Source: an uncultured Clostridia bacterium
Lineage (GTDB): Bacteria; Bacillota; Clostridia; Christensenellales; Aristaeellaceae
DNA: 27,168 nt
Direction of reading: 5' to 3'
Assembly (NCBI GenBank): GCA_937906775.1
Contig: CALCUD010000066.1
Location: 1 to 27,168 of the forward strand
The notes under the pieces are model-generated. The model worked only from the letters and a program-made list of their open reading frames with translations. It made no database searches and was not told the DNA's origin. The stretch's first letter is position 1, and each line of letters starts with the position of its first letter. The position numbers and the translations under genes are program-made. Below, piece by piece: positions 23,770 through 27,168 of this stretch.

Positions 23770-24252
23770 TTATTTTTCCTCAATCGGAACAAACAGATCC
23801 TCAATGGAAATGCCCGAATGATACATCCTTCCGGGCGAAACGATCCGGAACATGGGATAGCGTTCGGGTCTTCCTTCCCGGTTTTCCCACAGCTTGAACA
23901 AGCTGCTTTCGTTTACCCATTTTCGCAGCTCTTCCCGGGTGGCCTCCCAGTCCGCGCCGCCGTCAAAATCCCCGTCCAGGCAGGGCGCGACCGCGTAGAG
24001 GCCGCCGGAAAAGGGAACGGTTTCAAAGCCGCAATCCGGCGCTTCCGCGTTCTCCGGCAGCACATAGAACCATTCCATATAGCCCTTCCGCTCGTTAAAG
24101 CGCATGAAATCCCGGGGACAGAGCTCGCATTTCAGGGAAGCGTGATAGGCTGAAAACCAGCCGACAAAATTGCTAAAAACCGCCGGGTTCTCCAATGACC
24201 CGGAGTACACAGACCGACCCTCGGGCAGTTCGATAACGCGCACCTTCTGCAT
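23770..24252 (-). CDS. GyrI-like small-molecule-binding (effector-binding) protein
   Basis: 160 residues from an ATG ten bases after GGGAGG. It has no DNA-binding domain. The pattern VRVIELPEGRSVYSGSLENP, YMEWFYVLPENAEAPDCGFE, then LYAVAPCLDGDFDGGADWEA and the end YPMFRIVSPG...SIEDLFVPIEE matches the two repeated strand-helix units of the GyrI/AraC effector-binding fold, ending in the usual '...ELFVPIE'. Such proteins bind hydrophobic or cationic small molecules, and some hydrolyse or sequester toxic compounds. Ligand unknown. Second gene of the leftward operon, 28 bases after the Cys-rich fusion. Confidence 0.75.
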   Translation of the reverse strand: MQKVRVIELPEGRSVYSGSLENPAVFSNFVGWFSAYHASLKCELCPRDFMRFNERKGYMEWFYVLPENAEAPDCGFETVPFSGGLYAVAPCLDGDFDGGADWEATREELRKWVNESSLFKLWENREGRPERYPMFRIVSPGRMYHSGISIEDLFVPIEEK

Positions 24253-24280
24253 ACCAGATTTTCCTCCCGACAAAACTGAA

Positions 24281-25183
24281 TCAGATATGGCTTTCCAGAA
24301 TCTCCAGAACCCTGCGGATCGCTTCCGCCTGCGCCGCCCCGTCCCGCGGGTCGGCCTTGATGTCGTTCAGGAACTGCTGTTCCTCCGCGTTGACCGAATT
24401 CAGCGCACGGAGATAGGCTTCCTTGCCGTGATCTCCTCTGAACAGGGAGGAGGCTTTGGCAAAACACCCGTAGGGACTACTGAAGAAGCCCTTCGCGCAG
24501 ATTTGCAGCTCCGGGCATTCGGAGCAGGCATACAGTCCCTTTTCTTTTGTGCAGCGGACATTTTCACAGATGTTGTCCTCCGAAAGGGTCGCATAGGAGC
24601 ACATGTTGCAGGCGCTCAGACAGTTGCCGCACCAATCGCTGAACATACACCCGGTGCAATGGAAACCGCAGGGCGCGAAGGGATCGGTCCTGTCTTTCAC
24701 GCTTTTGATCAGTTCCCGCTTGCTGTCATCCAGCACGGTTGGGAAGATCATGTAGTTTTCCCTGGTAGCCGGATCGATGAAATCATGCACCGCACCGGCA
24801 AGCCTGATCCCGTTTTCATTCATGAAACGCAATGTATTCCGGAAAGTATTTTCATTTTCGACCTTCACCTTCAACGCCTCAAAGCCGGGAATGATCCATT
24901 TTTTCCAACCCCTCGGCGGAATTGCGTCGGTTTCACACTCCACGCCGGCCAGATAGCGCCCACGGGTAAAATCTTCCGTCCAGGGAGCAAAGTTGAAATC
25001 CATATCCGTCATCACACCCCAGATACCCCTGAGACTGCCGTCCTCATTGCGGACCGCCAGCGGCTCGACTTCCGAAAACCGGCTGTTTGCCTCCTTCCAC
25101 AGTTTCTGCACGAAGCCTTCTCCGTCGTCTGTACTGCCAGGTATTCCAATCACACAAAAGGCGCTTTTCTGAGTCGTTTCCAT
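24281..25183 (-). CDS. GyrI-like domain fused to 12-cysteine DUF3795-like domain
   Basis: 300 residues, ATG six bases after GAAGGA. Residues 1-160 are a GyrI-like effector-binding domain (AFCVIGIPGSTDDGEGFV, then LRGIWGVMTDMDFNF, then RYLAGVECETDAIP, WIIPGFEALKVKVEN, NYMIFPTV). Residues 170-235 hold twelve cysteines (172, 176, 179, 185, 188, 192, 195, 206, 211, 220, 223, 229) with CGFHCTGC and GLYACSECPELQICAKGFF, which resembles DUF3795-type zinc or iron-sulfur proteins. A helical tail follows. The fusion suggests a ligand-binding sensor or enzyme joined to a metal-binding module (inference). First gene of the operon driven by the promoter at 25389-25417. Confidence 0.78.
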   Translation of the reverse strand: METTQKSAFCVIGIPGSTDDGEGFVQKLWKEANSRFSEVEPLAVRNEDGSLRGIWGVMTDMDFNFAPWTEDFTRGRYLAGVECETDAIPPRGWKKWIIPGFEALKVKVENENTFRNTLRFMNENGIRLAGAVHDFIDPATRENYMIFPTVLDDSKRELIKSVKDRTDPFAPCGFHCTGCMFSDWCGNCLSACNMCSYATLSEDNICENVRCTKEKGLYACSECPELQICAKGFFSSPYGCFAKASSLFRGDHGKEAYLRALNSVNAEEQQFLNDIKADPRDGAAQAEAIRRVLEILESHI

Positions 25184-25388
25184 CTCTATTCCTTCTTTCC
25201 GGATAAAACCGTTTATGATCTGCTTATCAGGCTTTTTTCACGTCGGGTCCATCCTCCGAGGCATCCGGCTGAGGATTGTCTTTCAACTCAACAGTCAAGG
25301 AAAAATCTCTGATCCTTTTATCTGCCGCGCTTTTCTCTGTACTCAGTCGCCATCAGTCATCCCGTTTCGGACGGTTCTGAATATATAA
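25184..25388 (-). other. Long 5' leader of GyrI-like operon
   Basis: About 200 bases separate the promoter from the first ATG. The minus strand holds a short ORF (MATEYREKRGR, 25342 region) and, in another frame without a start, protein-like sequence DFSLTVELKDNPQPDASEDG ending in a stop near 25215. No riboswitch family was recognised. It may be regulatory or hold a gene remnant. Confidence 0.35.
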
Positions 25389-25417
25389 TTATTAACATAA
25401 ACCGGAATCCATGTCAA
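25389..25417 (-). promoter_or_regulatory. Near-consensus promoter of GyrI-like operon
   Basis: Minus strand TTGACA (25417-25412), 17-base spacer, TAATAA (25394-25389) within TTAATAATTATATAT. It is the best -35/-10 match in the window and drives the three-gene leftward operon. Confidence 0.75.
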
Positions 25418-25495
25418 ACAATAATTTTTTTGCCTCCATCCCCGGGGAAAAACTTTTTAGCTACATTTCCTGCTTCTTTACAGACAATATAATAT

Positions 25496-26089
25496 TTACC
25501 ACGGAATGTTCAGTTCATCTTTGGCATTTTCCAGCCAGGCAGGGCCGGAGCCGTCTGCTTCCTGGTTGCACCTGGCGGAGTATCCGCCCAGCCAGTCCTT
25601 CCCGTCGGAAATAAATTCCGCAAAACCGTAATTGCCGGGCTCTTCGGTGTTGAGGCCGATGACAATGGTGTGCAGGATGCCTTCTTCATCCTGATACACG
25701 TAAGTGTAGGCTTTTTCGGTGGTTACGTCGGCGGTAATGTCAAGTTCTTCTCCGTTCGCGGTGAAGTACATCTTTCCGTCACGGTATGACACAGGTTCGG
25801 TCAGGTCCTCGGTGTGGAGGGTCGTTATTACTTGCAGGCCTTCGTCTTCGCATATTTCATAATCTGCATTTTTTCCCCAACCCTTGATGATCCTGCCGGA
25901 TGCCACGCAATACCCGGCTGCACCGATGGCAAACACCAGGCATGCGGCAAGCGCCGCAGACAGAATTTTTTTCGGAAAGCGGCGAATCGTGCCGGGCTTC
26001 CCGGATGTGATTTTCATTACATTTGCAATGACTTCCGGCGGCGCGGTCACGCCGGAAAATGCCTGTTTAAATTTTTCGTGATTGGTCAT
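25496..26089 (-). CDS. Probable anti-sigma factor, single membrane helix
   Basis: 197 residues; the ATG overlaps the sigma factor stop by four bases. Residues 1-40 are cytoplasmic and basic (KFKQAFSGVTAPPEVIANVM ... IRRFPKK). Residues 41-64 form one membrane helix (ILSAALAACLVFAIGAAGYC). The remaining 130 residues would be outside the cell, strand-rich and acidic (YVYQDEEGILHTIVIGL). This layout, and coupling to an ECF sigma gene, fit an anti-sigma factor that holds the sigma at the membrane. It lacks a recognisable zinc-binding HxxxCxxC motif, so it belongs to the non-zinc types common in Firmicutes. The signal sensed outside is unknown. Confidence 0.75.
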   Translation of the reverse strand: MTNHEKFKQAFSGVTAPPEVIANVMKITSGKPGTIRRFPKKILSAALAACLVFAIGAAGYCVASGRIIKGWGKNADYEICEDEGLQVITTLHTEDLTEPVSYRDGKMYFTANGEELDITADVTTEKAYTYVYQDEEGILHTIVIGLNTEEPGNYGFAEFISDGKDWLGGYSARCNQEADGSGPAWLENAKDELNIPW

Positions 26090-26559
26090 TTTTCCTCCTC
26101 CAGCAGATCTCTCAGGCGCATTTTTGCCCGTGAGAGCCTCGTTTTTACCGTGTTTTCGTTCAGCTTCAGCAAAGCGGCGATTTCTTTTACCGTGTATTCC
26201 TCATAGTAGAACAGATAGAGCGGCACACGGTACTTTTGGTCGAGCTTCATGACGGAAGCCAGCAGTTCATTGTGCACCTGCGGGGCATCGCTCAGTGTTT
26301 CGGCGTAGTCATCGATATTTACTGCTCTGTGCCACGGCGAACGGAAGAGCATTCTGCATTGGTTGACCGTTACCCGGATCAGCCAGTTTTTCATATGCGC
26401 ATCGCTTTCAAAATCCGGCGCGGCGCTGTAGAGCTTCAGCAGTACATCCTGCGTTACATCCTTGGCGTCATCGGTATTGCCAAGCCGGGTGACTGCCACG
26501 CGGTAGACGGTATCGGTATACATTTCAAGTGCACGTGTGAATTCGTTTTGTGTTAACAT
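26086..26559 (-). CDS. ECF-type RNA polymerase sigma factor
   Basis: 157 residues, ATG seven bases after GAGGAG. Region 2 spans about residues 10-70 (YTDTVYRVAVTRLGNTDDAK, DVTQDVLLKLYSA, MKNWLIRVTVNQCRML). Region 4 spans 100-155 (LDQKYRVPLYLFYYEEYT, then VKEIAALLKLNENTVKTRLS and RAKMRLRDLL) with a clear helix-turn-helix. There is no region 1 or 3, as expected for the ECF class. It directs RNA polymerase to a small regulon when released by the anti-sigma factor encoded next. Confidence 0.93.
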   Translation of the reverse strand: MLTQNEFTRALEMYTDTVYRVAVTRLGNTDDAKDVTQDVLLKLYSAAPDFESDAHMKNWLIRVTVNQCRMLFRSPWHRAVNIDDYAETLSDAPQVHNELLASVMKLDQKYRVPLYLFYYEEYTVKEIAALLKLNENTVKTRLSRAKMRLRDLLEEEK

Positions 26560-26607
26560 GCTTCATCTCCTCAAAGGCCTTCAGACATAATATGCATCAG
26601 CCGGATG

Positions 26608-26617
26608 AAAAGTTTCA
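26608..26617 (-). promoter_or_regulatory. Possible ECF -35 element upstream of its own sigma gene
   Basis: TGAAACTTTT on the minus strand, about 50 bases before the sigma ATG, matches the -35 type used by SigW/SigV-like ECF factors. A clear CGTC-type -10 at 16 bases was not found; GCATAT is there instead. Confidence 0.35.
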
Positions 26618-26711
26618 TGGGGAGGAAATTTTTTTGAATAGAATAAGGCAATGCCGCATAATGTGGCAAGAGCAGATGCCGCAGCTCGCTTGTGCGGTGT
26701 CGTCTTAAATA

Positions 26712-26760
26712 AACTCCCGGCGGAACCTGTCAAAAGCTGTCACAGGATCTGCCGGGAGTT
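26712..26760 (-). terminator. Strong terminator of the NYN gene
   Basis: AACTCCCGGC (26712-26721) pairs exactly with GCCGGGAGTT (26751-26760), and an inner CCTGT/ACAGG extends the stem. On the minus strand it is followed by TTATTTAA. It begins 12 bases after the stop of the minus-strand NYN gene. Confidence 0.8.
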
Positions 26761-26771
26761 GTTTTCAGGAG

Positions 26772-27168
26772 CTATCTGCCGTATTTCTTTCGCATCTGCT
26801 CCAGAGTGTCATTTACTTCATTGATGAATTCCTTTGATGACGTGCGCAGCACGCCGGAACGCAGTGCCGTCAGGCGGATCAGAGAGTCCGACGTAACAAC
26901 ACGTACGTTTTCATTTTTGCCGATCTCATCCGCCAGCCGCTCAATGTAAAGGTCAGCGCTTTCATTTTCTCTGGTAAAGGCGACATGCAGCCCGGCGGAA
27001 TCATATTTTTCCCCTTGTCCGCCCGGCACCTTGTACGCATCGAAGACGAGTACGGTTTCATTTTGCACATAGGCGGAGTAATTTACCATGATGTTTGTCA
27101 GCTTTTCGCGGGCGGCATCAAGATTTTCACTCGCCAGTGCTTTCAGCTCCTCCCAGGCAAACATCAGG
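26772..27168 (-). CDS. YacP-like NYN domain ribonuclease (5' end outside window)
   Basis: At least 132 residues read from the right edge; the frame is open to base 27168, so the N-terminus is missing. The visible part starts LMFAWEELKALASENLDAAR, continues VLVFDAYKVPGG, SAGLHVAFTRENESADLYIE and VRVVTSDSLIRLTALRSGVL, and ends in a helical tail. This order matches the YacP/Rae1 group of NYN (PIN-like) proteins. The acidic residues D (VFDAY), E/D (ESADLYIE) and D (TSDSL) belong to the metal-binding nuclease site; the first acidic residue (VDGYN) would lie beyond the window. Bacillus Rae1 cuts mRNA in the ribosome A site; a similar role is likely. Confidence 0.85.
   Translation of the reverse strand, partial: LMFAWEELKALASENLDAAREKLTNIMVNYSAYVQNETVLVFDAYKVPGGQGEKYDSAGLHVAFTRENESADLYIERLADEIGKNENVRVVTSDSLIRLTALRSGVLRTSSKEFINEVNDTLEQMRKKYGR

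Noticed and set aside
24170..25312. 380-codon plus-strand frame opposite the GyrI-like genes
   Set aside because: Antisense to two well-supported genes; no start signal and no family pattern.
25440..25460. CCCCGGGG palindrome near the anti-sigma gene end
   Set aside because: It is self-complementary with no loop, so it cannot form a normal hairpin.

Overview
The window looks like chromosomal DNA from a Gram-positive clostridial anaerobe (Lachnospiraceae/Oscillospirales-like, gut or rumen type). This is an inference from gene content and style: strong AGGAGG-type ribosome binding sites, many ATGA stop/start overlaps, a PAS-rich hybrid sensor kinase, a LytTR/DUF3021 pair, fused amino-acid ABC transporter subunits, a MepA-type MATE pump and a YacP-type NYN protein. 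No rRNA, tRNA, insertion sequence or CRISPR array was seen. Base composition is mixed: most genes are GC-rich, but the acetyltransferase block near 14.5-15.1 kb is clearly AT-rich.

Left part (1-7.4 kb): a large cytoplasmic PAS/hybrid histidine kinase (minus strand, C-terminus cut by the window edge); a 780-base spacer with promoters; a two-gene amino-acid ABC transporter whose first protein fuses the binding protein to the permease (binding-domain halves in swapped order) and whose second protein fuses the ATPase to a degenerate GHKL-like domain; then a convergent conserved TIM-barrel protein of unknown role.

Middle (7.4-16.5 kb): remnants of a broken gene pair; a marR-MATE efflux operon with a good promoter/operator; a broken small gene with a terminator; a flavodoxin pair, the second with membrane helices, leading into lytTR-DUF3021; two convergent EamA/DMT exporters; an AT-rich GNAT gene preceded by a 35-codon membrane micro-ORF; a short direct repeat; and a secreted serine beta-lactamase-like hydrolase.

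MurNAc block (16.5-21.9 kb): a 2H phosphoesterase, a 36-codon ORF, murQ, an EIIB-EIIC-HPr fusion and an EI-EIIA fusion. The last two proteins carry every PTS domain needed from PEP to sugar, so the operon appears to encode a self-contained uptake and phosphorelay route: MurNAc enters as MurNAc-6-P and MurQ converts it to GlcNAc-6-P plus D-lactate. This is the most distinctive system in the window.

Right part (22-27.2 kb): a decayed methyltransferase gene faces a decayed GyrI-like gene. Next come a cysteine-containing unknown protein, a GyrI-like protein and a GyrI-like/Cys-rich fusion, all read leftward from one near-consensus promoter with a 200-nt leader. Then come an ECF sigma factor with its probable anti-sigma partner, and the 3' part of a YacP-like NYN nuclease gene with a strong terminator.
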